A stretch of 64,000 nt of DNA, taken from positions 152,277,751-152,341,750 of the forward strand of contig CM060967.1 in NCBI GenBank assembly GCA_030765045.1. Reading direction: 5' to 3'. Source of the DNA: Tenodera sinensis. Taxonomy: Eukaryota; Arthropoda; Insecta; Mantodea; Mantidae. The notes below the pieces were generated by a model. The model saw only the letters and a list, made by a program, of their open reading frames with translations. It searched no databases and was not told the origin of the DNA. The translations under genes were made by a program, and so were the position numbers. Shown here in pieces: positions 37,314 to 47,634 of the stretch; within the stretch, counting starts at the first letter, position 1; every line of letters begins with the position of its first letter.

Positions 37314-40300
37314 CAAAAAAAACAGCTAGGCAGGCTTGATAGATACAAAGAAAAATTAAGATTGGCTTTACAAACAATGCCTGCAAAATAAAGAGGTCAC
37401 GCCAGGACATGAACCAGCTATCTTACCTATATACAGAATAGTAGAGATTGCATGTACAATACAAAATACAAAAAAAAACATGATGAGAAGGGAGGTCAGG
37501 CACGGGAGGGAGGTGGGGAACAAAATACAAAGGTATGGACAAAGATATGGACAATAATGCAGAACTTGAACACTGTGAGTGCACCACCACGCCCAACAGT
37601 TGTGCGACAGAAGACGTTCCACATATGGCATTCTCGAGGAGAAAAGTACAGCATACACTTGCGGGACGCACTCATGCAGTCTTGACATTACAACACGGCC
37701 GGTAGGTTAGTGATAACACTGGAGAGCACCGATGCTTGGTGGGCTTCCCCACCGGAAACAGGAACAGTCATACGAATATCACTACACTGGCTGGGTATAA
37801 GAAAATTGCAGCAATCCAAAAACATGCAGGATCGCAGTCCTCGAGTAGGGAAGGGCGTTATCCATACCCGGGGTTCGCGAACTCCAAAATGTGTAGTAAA
37901 GTCCAGTAGAAATGCGCCCAAATGTGTAGTGAAAGCCAGCATCTATGTGGATGAAAGCGGTCGGTGTTCAGGGCGAGAGGCTATATCGTTAAGATGCTGA
38001 AGCCACCGCACCGCATGAAGTTGTGTCGCTAAGTCATGGGGCGTCCACACAAGTAGGTCATGGTCCATGCACAGGAAAACAAAAGATGAGGAGATCAGTC
38101 TCCAGGATGATTACAAGGAATAAACAGGGGTACAAGGGTATAGGGAAGGAAGTCCGAGCGGGAAACAGATAGTGGGAAAAGTGACAAAATAAATGGGGGA
38201 CACAGTAATGAAAGGATAGAGACAGTGGTTACATAGATCAAGTGGTGGATGCAATCCCTAAGTTTCAGTAATTTTAGATTAATGAACAGAAACAAGATTA
38301 ACAAAAAAACATGCTCATAAAGAGAAGTACAATACACCTAAGGAACTTGGACAAGGCACCAAAAATACATTAGTATATAGAATAAAATTTGATATATATA
38401 AGTGGTTAGACGGATATATGCATTGAATATATGTAAAGTTAACTGAAGTAACTAATACCATATGGAACAATAGAAACCTTACAAATAAGCAAGAGGCTTA
38501 GTAAAATATTACAATATAAAGAAAAATATGAGTGCTTATGACAAAAAAACATCTTTGAGCAGTGGGAAATAAAGTATTTGAAATGTTGTAACAGCGAATC
38601 ATGACAGACTACAGCGATATTTCGTGTAGTGCACAACAATATAGAGCATTATGGTGCAGAACTGCACTAGATAATACATAACATGCTTCTGTTCTTTTTA
38701 TACACAAGTAGCAAGAAGGCAAGGTGTATTCTTTACAAACATGTTTGGTAACAGAAATAAATTTAAATTTTTCTATGTGATTCAAACTTTTCTATCTGGG
38801 AAGTTGTGTACTCATTAATTTAACATAACATCGGAGATTTCAGGAAACTCGTACCCTAACTTTTAATAATAAGAGTTCTAATACTGTTGTGGATGGCCAA
38901 TCCGTTAACAGCAAAGTACTTAAACCTAGTCGCGACTCGTAACCTAATTGGGGTGCTTATCACCTCTTTTTATCAATAAAAAAACTGTCTTAACAAAAAC
39001 AGTGGTCCATGGACACTTAAGACTAAGATTTCGAAAAACCTCACGGTATATTTCCGAAATTTTTATAAACGCAGCTTTAGCTCTGAAAAAGTCTCACGAC
39101 AAAATTCAAGAGTTTAGCTAAATCAACAATGAAATTCTCTAATTGCAACAATGCAATTACTAATCTTGAGCTGTACTCCTTTACAGAGGCCTCACGGCAC
39201 ATCTGAAAGTGTCAGCTGCAATAACATATTGTTCCGTTCTTAAGAAACCTAAATAAGTCCTGAGATCTCCAATGTATAAACAAAGACATTTCTTTAAAGA
39301 ATTAATACAATTGTATAGTAAGCATTAATTCTTTTTTCGTTTGTTCGTGTGAAGTATCACGTTTGTATCTAACTTTCCCAAGTAGCAATCTGTTATCATG
39401 AGAGACCACACAGGAAGTTAAAAGATGGCGGTTTCCTGCGCCAGCTGATAACTCAATCGCTCTAGAACAGTTTAAAGGTAAAACACAGAATATATGTCTT
39501 TCCTGTGGAATATAAGGTTACCAAAAAACTGAAAGAAAACTTGTGTTCTTAAAAAAAAAAATCGGAGAGTGAAACACTCTCAGTGGTGTTCAAGAAAACA
39601 CCAAAACACCTGCTATGCCTTCGTGTCTCTTCTCTCGCTCTTCCTTAATTCCATTCGGTCCACAGAATATAGGCAACAGATGTGTAAATCTGCAATCAGA
39701 ACTTACAATATCAATAAGTAAGTGATATTAATGAATCCCCATTGTACAAGAAATAATGGCATTAAAACGCATTCAAGATGTTATTAATAAATATCGTACT
39801 ACCAGTGGCACACGCTATCAACCGTGGCCGTGTATGAGAAACACTTCCAACTTGCGAAGAATTTAAGGCTGGCACCGATGGTGACAGTAAATTTGGTGAC
39901 AAATAGGGGTTGTCTAGGAATAAACAGGCAATATGCTGAATAAACTTTGGCAGAATGAGGTGTAATCCTGGGATAGAAGAACTGAATAGAATGCAAGGCA
40001 TATTCATTAAACTAAGAAATTAACACACGGTTACCGCAAAGTAAAGGCATAGAAAAACTGAGGGTAAAATAAGTGCTTGAGGTAAATATATTTTGGGAGT
40101 AATGTGTTCCTATAAAAAGGGGATAGGGAAAATTAACAGGGTGTGGATACAAGACACTGCCCTGAAACAGAAAAACAAAAGAAATAAGCAGAACAAAATT
40201 AACAAAATTAGAGATTGTAATGGAGAAATAAACAGAGGGGAGTAAAATAATAATCTATAATGATTATAAGGAAGAATAACTTACTGGACTTTCGTTTTGG

Positions 40301-40467
40301 TCCAGCTCTGTATGTTGTTTACTTCTTTTGGTATCATCAGCCACAAGGCTTCATTTACAATAAAGATATTCATACCGTAAACAAGGGGCTATATTCGAAT
40401 AGGGATTCCTTAAGTCATACTTGGGGTAGTTGTATAGGACAAGGCAGTTCGAAGAAAAAAGTACATT

Positions 40468-40468
<1 letters not shown>

Positions 40469-40505
<37 letters not shown>
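40469..40505. repeat. poly-T tract, 37 nt
   Basis: Thirty-seven consecutive T residues within the element's 3' segment. In sense orientation this is poly-A, which could mark an old retroposed insertion. Confidence 0.95.
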
Positions 40506-40508
<3 letters not shown>

Positions 40509-41325
40509 ATATCGAGTCATCAAAAGTAGAGATTACGTGAAAGGGAATATTTAGAAGAATATAATTTGTAATAGTGGCACAACGTTGTATGTTAGTTCAC
40601 CGCTGTGCTGAGCGAGCTGTGAAATCTTATCAGAAGCATCCTGTTAATGTTCGGAGGAAATACGCCAGTCTATTAAAGTCGCATTATGTGAGTTCCTGTC
40701 GTTGTGAGTGGGGCTAAGTTGGGAATACAGTAAATATTTTTTTTGTGTTCATTAAATTGTAACACCTTATTCGATGTTTCAAACGTGGGATACTATCACC
40801 GTTGTTACCAGTACATCTCTCTCCGTTTGTGTACTTGGTCTTGTTGCTGAATATGGTTAGTATTGTGCCATGTATTACCTTTCCGTTTTAATGTTTATAG
40901 AAGTAATCTTTCAATAAAGATTAATAGAAATTTACAATGAAAGTGATACAGAAATATGCATAAATGAGAATATACAAAAAATTGTGATGTGTAGGGGGGT
41001 AGTTATCCTATATTTATTGCGTGTGTATTAAAATTAATTGCTTTAGCAGTTACTCGTATTCCATACACTTATTTATGAGGAAAGAAAATTGTGGACACGG
41101 AATATATTCATAAATTAAAAAAAAAAATTCAGTAAACTGAAATTAATTAGCTTATTATACGAAGTCTATCATACAAAATGATCAACATAAAATTATGGAA
41201 GATATGCAGCAAAGTAGTCATGTAGTTATATTTTTATTCTTCAGTGGTAAACTTTAGTGATTGTTCCATCTACCTGAAATCTTATTTTAGGTATGTTTGT
41301 GTGTTGTCATCATAGATTGATGGAT

Positions 41326-44300
41326 TTATACTCTCCTATCCGGTAAGTAATAAGGATATAATCTGGAAACATGTACAATCTGTTCTTTTCCTCTGATATT
41401 TCTGCTAGGTTTAATACGATAATTTACTGGTGATGTTTGTTCAATTATGACAAAAGGACCATGAAATCTATGCAATAGTTTGGTAGTTTTTCCTTTCTTG
41501 CGTATTGGGGTGAATAATTTCACTAGTTGTCCTGTTCTAAACTTGAGATTTCGTCTTTTTCGATCAAAAATTCGTTTATGCCTAATCTGTTGTTTTGCAA
41601 TGTTATCCTTGGCTAGCTTGCGTGCCATCTGAATGTTTTGTTGCGTTGCTTTCACAAATGGGTTATCTGACATGTGTTTTAACTGAACTTCTTCCGGTAA
41701 CGTAGGATGTCTACCGTACATTAAAAAGAAGGGGGAGTTTTTCGTAGATTCTTGCCTCGCGGTGTTGTATGCAAAAACAACATGCGGTAGTGCTCTAGGC
41801 CAGTCATCTTGCTTTGTAGATGTATAATGAGATAACATATTGATGATATTTTGATTACTTCTTTCACAGAGTCCGTTGGTATTAGGCCTGTACGCCGTTG
41901 TGAATGTAGGGTGTACGCCCATAGATTTCAGCAATTGTTGTGTAATCTCACTCATAAAAACTGAACCTCGGTCAGAAAGTAACATGGCGGGTGCTCCATG
42001 TCGGCAGATAATGTTTTCAAGAATAAATTCTGCTACATATTCGATGGATCCCTTAGTAAGTGCTTTTGCTTCTACCCAACGAGTAGCGAACTCCGTGGCT
42101 ACTACTATCATTGTTTTACCTGATTTTGACCGATGGATAGGACCTACAAGGTCAATACCCCACATTTCTCCTATTCCGCGAACGGGAATGGGTTGTAAAA
42201 ATCCTGCCGGCTTGACATTTTTCGGACCTTTCCGAGATTGACAACTGGGGCAACTTTTAACATATTGTTCAATTTCCTTTCTCATTCCAATCCAATAATA
42301 ACGAGAATTAATTTTAGTAAATGTTCTGGTGAAGCCTAGATGTCCTGAGAGAGGGTCGTCGTGACAAGAATACAAAATTTCGTGTTTCAACGACTCTGGT
42401 ATTACTAGTAAATGTAAAGAACCTGTACTGTTCGAATTTTTCCGGTATAAAACTCCGTTTTTCAAAATATATGACGCTGCTTGACGCTGTATTTTAGAAT
42501 TAGCTATTCCTGGATTTTCCAAAGCTTGAATTATAATTCTTAACTGTGGATCACTTTGCTGATGTTGGGCTACTTGTACCGATGATAACAAACATGTTAT
42601 CAGATCATCTGTCTGATCGGTATCATGTAATTTTGGGTCGTCGACAGGATATCGGGAGAGAGCATCAGCATCCTGATGTTTCTTTCCTGATTTATATAGA
42701 ATTGTATAATCATATTCTTGTAATTTTAATGCCCATCGCGCCAGTCTACCTGTCACGTCTTTCAGATTGCGAAGGTAGCATAGCGCATGGTGATCAGTTA
42801 TGATATTAACTGGATATCCATAAATGTACTGTCTGAATGTTGATAAACCGTATATGATAGAGAGTAGTTCAAGCTCTGAGATACTATAATTCTTTTCATG
42901 TTTATTCAGTGACCGTGAACAAAAAGCTATCGGATGAAGTTCACCTTTAGTTCGTTGTAAAATAGCACATCCTATCCCATTTTTCGACGCGTCAGTATGG
43001 AGTTCTGTATATGCTCCGGGGCAAAAATGAGCTAAGACAGGTGCTGAGCTTAGCAAATGCTTCAGCTTGTCAAAAGAATTTTGGTGGATTTCTGTCCACT
43101 CGAAATCTTGGTTTTTACGTGTCAAATCATGCAGTGGTTGAGCAATGGAAGCAAACTGAGGAACAAAACGTCTATAGAAGCTAAACAAACCTAATACCTT
43201 TCGTACATCTCTTATGTTCTTAGGTTTAGGTAATTCAGTGATCGCTCGAATCTTGTCGCTATCGGGTTCAATTCCTTTCGCTGATACTTCAAATCCTAAG
43301 AGTTTAATTCGCGACATGCCAAAGAAACATTTTTCTGGTTTCAGTTTAAAATCATGCTTTTCTAATTTTGCGAACACGGCTTCTAAATTTTCAATCATTT
43401 CTTCGAAAGTTGACCCAAAAACTACAATATCATCCAAGTATACCAGTGCCTTTTTGTACTTTAAGTCGCCTAACAATTTATCGGCAACAGAAGAAAAAAA
43501 TCTAGGCGCATTGGCTAAACCAAAGCTTAAACGTTCGAATTGATAGTGACCATCTGGAGTTACGAAAGCTGTATAATGTTTACTGTCCTCCGCGATAGGC
43601 GTTTGAAAGTATGCGCTGAGTAAATCAAGGGTAGAATACCATTTAGAATTTCCTAGGTAACTTAATAGATCATCAATAAGGGGTAGCGGATATGATGAAG
43701 TAACGCTTACTGCATTTAATTTCCTATAATCGACGCAAAAGCGAAAATCTCCGCTCTTTTTCTTTACCAATACGACAGGGGAGGCCCATGGGCTATATGA
43801 ATCTGTAATAATTCCAGCATCTTTCATTTCCTTTACCTGTTCTTGGATTATTTCTCTCTGTTTTTGAGATACTCGGTAAGGACGCTGTTTAATGGGCTTG
43901 GGGTCAGTAACCTGAATTTTAAATTCGTCAATATCGGTGTTACCTAGTTCCTGTAATTTTGTAGCGAAAGCATTCCTATGTTTAGTTAAAAGTTGCTGTA
44001 AAATATGACGTTGTTCTGTGGATAAGGCTGAATTTAAATGAAATTGTGCATTCCTGCATTCAAATGTATTGACATCTTGTGGTTGCCAATTTGTAGCTTG
44101 AATTAGAGCAACCTCGTGCACTGTTGCCAGTGTTGTTCCTTTAAAAATAGTTTTTGGTTCTGCTGTATTATTATATACAGGAAGAACGCACTGATTTTTA
44201 AGAGCACCATATATAGGTGTAACAGTAATCTGTTTCTTTTGCATGATTGCGTCATTAGGTTCTAACATAATATATCCTATAAGATTAGAAGGTAGATCAA

Positions 44301-44856
44301 CATTAACTAGTGAGGATCCAAGGGGCGGGATACGAATGTCTTCACTGCAACATGCTTTGATTTTTGCTTCCTCGTTTACTTCAGGCTCTAGTGTTATTTG
44401 AGAAATGGGGCAATTCAATTTCTCACCACATTGTAGCTTTAATGGTGATCCTTTTGGTATATGAAGTGTGATAGTTGCATGTTTCAAGTCAATCACCGTC
44501 TCATATTTATTTAGGAAGTCCATTCCTAGCAAAAGATCATATCCTGTATTCTTTACGACTAATAATTCCTCAGTAAAAGTTTCTCCTTGTAAATGAAATG
44601 TAAGTTTTGTTGCTTTGTCGGCATCAATTAACGAATTATTAGCTGTTCTTAAAAATAAACTATCTACTAGGGGGTAGGTAGTTGTGTTCACAAAACTTTG
44701 CTGAACAATGCTCACGACGCTGCCAGTATCGAATAATATAGTTATTTCTTTCCCATCCGGCAAAGTTCCTTTGGTGGCTAACACATTAGCTGGTCGTATA
44801 AGTGACACTATATTTTTGTTAATTGGCGTCGCGGACTCTATTACCGCGACGTCCAT
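41326..44856 (-). CDS. pol: Pol polyprotein (protease, reverse transcriptase, RNase H, integrase)
   Basis: 1176 codons from the ATG at 44856, intact. It is probably made only as a Gag-Pol fusion by -1 frameshifting just upstream. The aspartic protease has DTGS at residues 43-46. RT has FCVDYRKLN (373-381) and YLDD (473-476). RNase H has TDAS (621-624), E661 and D688. The integrase zinc domain has H832, H839, C869 and C872. The catalytic triad is D902, D962 and E998, with 35 residues between the last two (DD35E). A GPF/Y-type module, HGPFVI, is at 1132-1137. ADALSRYP near 730-737 is the usual RNase H end motif. All catalytic residues are present and no stop or frameshift occurs, so the protein may still be active. 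It acts in cytoplasmic particles and, as integrase, in the nucleus. Confidence 0.95.
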   Translation of the reverse strand: MDVAVIESATPINKNIVSLIRPANVLATKGTLPDGKEITILFDTGSVVSIVQQSFVNTTTYPLVDSLFLRTANNSLIDADKATKLTFHLQGETFTEELLVVKNTGYDLLLGMDFLNKYETVIDLKHATITLHIPKGSPLKLQCGEKLNCPISQITLEPEVNEEAKIKACCSEDIRIPPLGSSLVNVDLPSNLIGYIMLEPNDAIMQKKQITVTPIYGALKNQCVLPVYNNTAEPKTIFKGTTLATVHEVALIQATNWQPQDVNTFECRNAQFHLNSALSTEQRHILQQLLTKHRNAFATKLQELGNTDIDEFKIQVTDPKPIKQRPYRVSQKQREIIQEQVKEMKDAGIITDSYSPWASPVVLVKKKSGDFRFCVDYRKLNAVSVTSSYPLPLIDDLLSYLGNSKWYSTLDLLSAYFQTPIAEDSKHYTAFVTPDGHYQFERLSFGLANAPRFFSSVADKLLGDLKYKKALVYLDDIVVFGSTFEEMIENLEAVFAKLEKHDFKLKPEKCFFGMSRIKLLGFEVSAKGIEPDSDKIRAITELPKPKNIRDVRKVLGLFSFYRRFVPQFASIAQPLHDLTRKNQDFEWTEIHQNSFDKLKHLLSSAPVLAHFCPGAYTELHTDASKNGIGCAILQRTKGELHPIAFCSRSLNKHEKNYSISELELLSIIYGLSTFRQYIYGYPVNIITDHHALCYLRNLKDVTGRLARWALKLQEYDYTILYKSGKKHQDADALSRYPVDDPKLHDTDQTDDLITCLLSSVQVAQHQQSDPQLRIIIQALENPGIANSKIQRQAASYILKNGVLYRKNSNSTGSLHLLVIPESLKHEILYSCHDDPLSGHLGFTRTFTKINSRYYWIGMRKEIEQYVKSCPSCQSRKGPKNVKPAGFLQPIPVRGIGEMWGIDLVGPIHRSKSGKTMIVVATEFATRWVEAKALTKGSIEYVAEFILENIICRHGAPAMLLSDRGSVFMSEITQQLLKSMGVHPTFTTAYRPNTNGLCERSNQNIINMLSHYTSTKQDDWPRALPHVVFAYNTARQESTKNSPFFLMYGRHPTLPEEVQLKHMSDNPFVKATQQNIQMARKLAKDNIAKQQIRHKRIFDRKRRNLKFRTGQLVKLFTPIRKKGKTTKLLHRFHGPFVIIEQTSPVNYRIKPSRNIRGKEQIVHVSRLYPYYLPDRRV

Positions 44857-44868
44857 AGCCCGTTTTTT
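44825..44868 (-). promoter_or_regulatory. programmed -1 ribosomal frameshift signal
   Basis: On the minus strand the gag frame contains A-AAA-AAC (44868-44862), a canonical slippery heptamer; an overlapping T-TTA-AAA lies just before it. A 7 nt spacer (44861-44855) follows, then a stem: GG(A)CGTCGCGG at 44854-44844 pairs with CCGCGACGCC at 44834-44825. This gives 10 base pairs with one bulged A and a 9 nt loop. The gag stop TAA (44843-44841) is in the loop. Slipping back one base enters the pol frame just before its first Met. Spacer length and stem position match known -1 signals. Confidence 0.85.
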
Positions 44869-46001
44869 AAATGGGTCTGTCTTTGTTTACAATTAAATGA
44901 GGTGTGACCTGATCTACGACACACGGAACACCTAGAACGCTCCTTCTGTGAGTGACTATTCACAATTGGTTCTTGCCACATCTGATTAGATCTGAAATTA
45001 TTACCGCGGCCATAGCTACGTCTAACCTGATATGTTTGCATTTGAGGAGATACAAAAGAATGTTTGGCATTATTTTGTTGTAATTTCAAATCATTTAATT
45101 CTCTTTGCAATTTCTCAATGGCTGTAGTTAAGTTTGCTATTGACTCTGTTGGGTTAGGGCTGTGTATGACAGACACTGGTTGCGGACCTTGTTTAGCACA
45201 AATATCGACACGTCTACCTGCCAAATATCGTGCCGTTTCTATGCGACGAACGTATTTTATCAGTTGATCTACAGATTGGGGATCAGCGGGCAACACTTGC
45301 TCCAAGAGCGATGGTTTTAAACCTCGCATGATATGACGAATGCGCTCTGCTTCCGACATACCCGGATTTACCTGGTCACAAAGGGCGAGAACATCGTATA
45401 CGTAGTGTTCGGTTTGTTCAGACATGTCCTGCATCCTTTGTCGAAGCTTGTATTCTAGGACATCGTCCTGAGCTACCTGAATGAACGCGTGTTCTATACC
45501 TTGGCGTAGCGTATTCCAGTCGAAATGAGGGTGTCGAGGTACAAAAGTTTTGTACCAATTTGCAGCAGCACCTTGAAGATAGCATGGTAGGTACTGTACT
45601 TTTAGATTATCGCTCCAACCATTAGCTGTAGCTATTGTTTCAAAATTATAAAGATAAGCTCGTATGTCCTGACCTACGGTTCCGTCGAATGTTCCTGGGT
45701 TAATGTAAGGACGTGCAAAAGGAAGATCTTGTGCACCCACTGGATTTTTAATTTGAATTTCCGATTTATTTGTTTCCATTGCTGGGGCTCCCCGAGTGGA
45801 CGTGGTTGCCATATTGTAATCGTTAATAAAGGTTTCAGGGGAGGGAGAACGTGAAAAATTCGGCTGGGGATCAAAATCTGTAATATTACTTGCACTGGAA
45901 CTGCGCGTAAAAAGTGGTAGTTGTCCTCTAAGCCTACGACTACTCCTAATTCTATCCATAGAATTATATATATCTGTTAATTCTGATGAACGCACTCTCA
46001 C
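44841..46001 (-). CDS. gag: Gag polyprotein
   Basis: 386 codons. Residues about 100-250 form a retrotransposon Gag (capsid-like) domain, with FDGTVGQDIRAYLYNFE, YLPCYLQGAAANWYKTF and a MRGLKPSLLEQVL segment, as in Ty3/gypsy Gag. A single CCHC zinc knuckle, C-SV-C-RRSG-H-TSFN-C, lies near the C-terminus and would bind genomic RNA. Gag assembles the virus-like particle. The last 15 codons overlap the frameshift signal, and pol overlaps by 16 bases in the -1 frame. An earlier in-frame Met was not checked exhaustively. Confidence 0.93.
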   Translation of the reverse strand: MRVRSSELTDIYNSMDRIRSSRRLRGQLPLFTRSSSASNITDFDPQPNFSRSPSPETFINDYNMATTSTRGAPAMETNKSEIQIKNPVGAQDLPFARPYINPGTFDGTVGQDIRAYLYNFETIATANGWSDNLKVQYLPCYLQGAAANWYKTFVPRHPHFDWNTLRQGIEHAFIQVAQDDVLEYKLRQRMQDMSEQTEHYVYDVLALCDQVNPGMSEAERIRHIMRGLKPSLLEQVLPADPQSVDQLIKYVRRIETARYLAGRRVDICAKQGPQPVSVIHSPNPTESIANLTTAIEKLQRELNDLKLQQNNAKHSFVSPQMQTYQVRRSYGRGNNFRSNQMWQEPIVNSHSQKERSRCSVCRRSGHTSFNCKQRQTHLKNGLWTSR

Positions 46002-46648
46002 GTCCTATAATAGTGTGGAGTGTAGCCTAGCATTTTATTTAGGGAGTTAACATAAGCCTGAGAAATTGAGCTTACCAGAAAATAAATTATGAAAGTCCAG
46101 AATTTTTTTTCCAAGCTTGCAAAACATTTACGTTTTGAGAAAACACCTTACTTTGTAATAACTGTACTCCATTCAATGTGTACTGAATAATTGTTGGACT
46201 TAGAACTAGATAAGCTAGAACACATTATTGTAACAAAACCTTAAGGCTATTGTAACAATATTATTTGCAAGTGATCAGCGCTTCAACTAAGCGAGGGTGG
46301 GTGGGTGGGTTTACAGTTAAATTCCATTGCCATGTACTTAATGCAGTGCTGAAAAAAATTAAGCAAGGGAACACAGAATTTGAGGTTAGAAAAATTCTGA
46401 ACAATGTATGGCAAAAGGAAACTTTTAAAACAGAGACCTGGAATCGTACCTTACCTCTCAAAATTAACAAGAGACTGGTGGGTCCACCATGTATGTTAAG
46501 CTAGAAAATTTTAAAAGAGAGGCTCAGGATTAAAATCACAATTTGGAAAACAATTCTAAATCCGGCACTTCCACCCTATATGTCGAGAGAATAACAGAAA
46601 TTTAGAGGGTATCGAGATCGTAACCATCTTTCTCCGAAAAATTTAGAG
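46002..46648 (-). other. 5' untranslated leader of the gypsy-type element
   Basis: The leader runs from the primer binding site to the gag ATG. A motif like the primer-binding-site/LTR junction occurs three times at 85-90 bp spacing: TCCACCATGTATGTT (46483-46497), CTTCCACCCTATATGTC (46567-46583), and the true junction ending at 46672. The upstream copies are degenerate. Confidence 0.6.
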
Positions 46649-46666
46649 AAACCGGCGCCTCCACCA
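46649..46666 (-). other. primer binding site, tRNA-Ala-like
   Basis: Four nt after the 5' LTR the minus strand reads TGGTGGAGGCGCCGG. Its complement, CCGGCGCCTCCACCA, has the form of a tRNA 3' end with CCA. The ...CTCCACCA end is typical of eukaryotic tRNA-Ala. The tRNA identity is inferred from memory of tRNA-Ala ends. Confidence 0.6.
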
Positions 46667-46670
46667 TATA

Positions 46671-47502
46671 TGTCACAACCTAGTTTGGCCGTAACATTTG
46701 GGAAGCGTAGAGGATAGGTTTTAGTGGTAGAGACTTAACTCGCTTTATATAAAAATAGTATGGATTTATTACAAGATAGAATATAAGTTCCTATTGTTCC
46801 TTTTACTATTTTAATGTTACACCAAATACTCTCATTATATACTGTTACAATAACTTTAATGTCTTCCAACGATAGTTGTAGATTTAATGAAGTGCCATAG
46901 AGGGCTTACCTTGGTTGAGCGATGTCACGAAGTCTTAGGAGAGAGAGAGTAACGTTGGCGATGGTGCACAACACTGGATCAAGGCGGCCGTCAACGACCT
47001 CCACGGCATCACCGTGGCAACCGACCACAAGCCGATACCCGGTACAGAATTTATAAAGATTCTCCTTCCTCGGGGCTTCCGGTTATCTCTGGGCCAAGTC
47101 CAAATGTTCTGAACGTTACGGCCAATACGCGAAGCTTCTAGAACTTCCCAAGGAATCTCCCAGTGACGCATGACAGCTCCGGCCTACGTGACAAACTCGT
47201 AGGCAAACAGGATGCTTATGTCATGGTAAAAATCCCTTTGGGGTTGTCATGGGATGTGGGTAACCAACCCTTTCCTGTTAGTGTCACCAGTTACTCAGTT
47301 CCAGAAAGAGTTATGTTTAGAATTTCAAGGGATGTGGATAACCATGCCTTTCCTGTTAATGTTGCAAGCTGTTAAGCTCCAGAAAAGTCATAAATGATTC
47401 TAATGTACAAAGTTGAGAGTGGATGTAAGTTTCTTTGTTTAAAAACGTATGATGTCCAAAATGTACTCACAAATCTGTTCTCTCCTAATGGCATACGTGA
47501 CA
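46671..47502 (-). repeat. 5' LTR of the gypsy-type element
   Basis: 832 bp, matching the 3' LTR throughout on visual comparison. On the minus strand the TATAAA candidate is at 47055-47050, a splice-donor-like AAG|GTAAGC at 46910|46909, and AATAAA at 46770-46765. Transcription would start about 25-30 nt after the TATA and run left through gag and pol. Confidence 0.93.
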
Positions 47503-47506
47503 ATAC

Positions 47507-47545
47507 ACTACGATACAATAGATACTTACTACATGTAGTAGATAA
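47507..47545 (-). repeat. R1 terminus, continuation of the copy at 35925-36445
   Basis: TACTTACTACATGTAGTAGATAAGG matches the R1 end (compare 49750-49780). It completes the copy split by the LTR element. Confidence 0.7.
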
Positions 47546-47634
47546 GGTAAAAATCAAGTAATATGTGTGACGTCAAAATATTTCCTACGAGCTAGGGTAA
47601 ACGTAAGGAATTTCTCAAGTAATACAAGAATTTT

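Larger units (their letters stand above)
37288..41325 (-). other. 4 kb segment between pol and 3' LTR, no long ORF
   Basis: No reading frame longer than about 106 codons exists on the sense (minus) strand, and none resembles an envelope protein. It contains a poly-A tract in sense orientation (plus-strand T-run, 40469-40505) and a purine-rich plus-strand part at 37450-37560. Most elements of this type have only a short 3' untranslated region. This one may carry a dead env, captured host DNA or a nested insertion. Confidence 0.7.
36446..47502 (-). mobile_element. complete Ty3/gypsy-type LTR retrotransposon, 11057 bp
   Basis: Two 832 bp LTRs (36446-37277 and 46671-47502), each starting TGTCAC and ending GTGACA, enclose gag and pol read on the minus strand. 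The 4 bp ATAC is duplicated at 36442-36445 and 47503-47506. A primer binding site (46649-46666) and a polypurine tract (37278-37287) sit at the expected positions. Pol order is protease, RT, RNase H, integrase, which defines Ty3/gypsy. I saw no difference between the LTRs by eye, so the insertion is recent. There is no env-like ORF. The clade within Ty3/gypsy was not determined. The element lies in the same direction as the receptor exon, and probably within that gene's intron. Confidence 0.95.

Noticed and set aside
37368..37942. minus-strand ORFs considered as envelope
   Set aside because: At most 106 codons, with no signal peptide plus transmembrane arrangement or fusion-peptide pattern that I can support.
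42546..43543. plus-strand ORFs opposite pol
   Set aside because: Shadows of the intact minus-strand pol reading frame.
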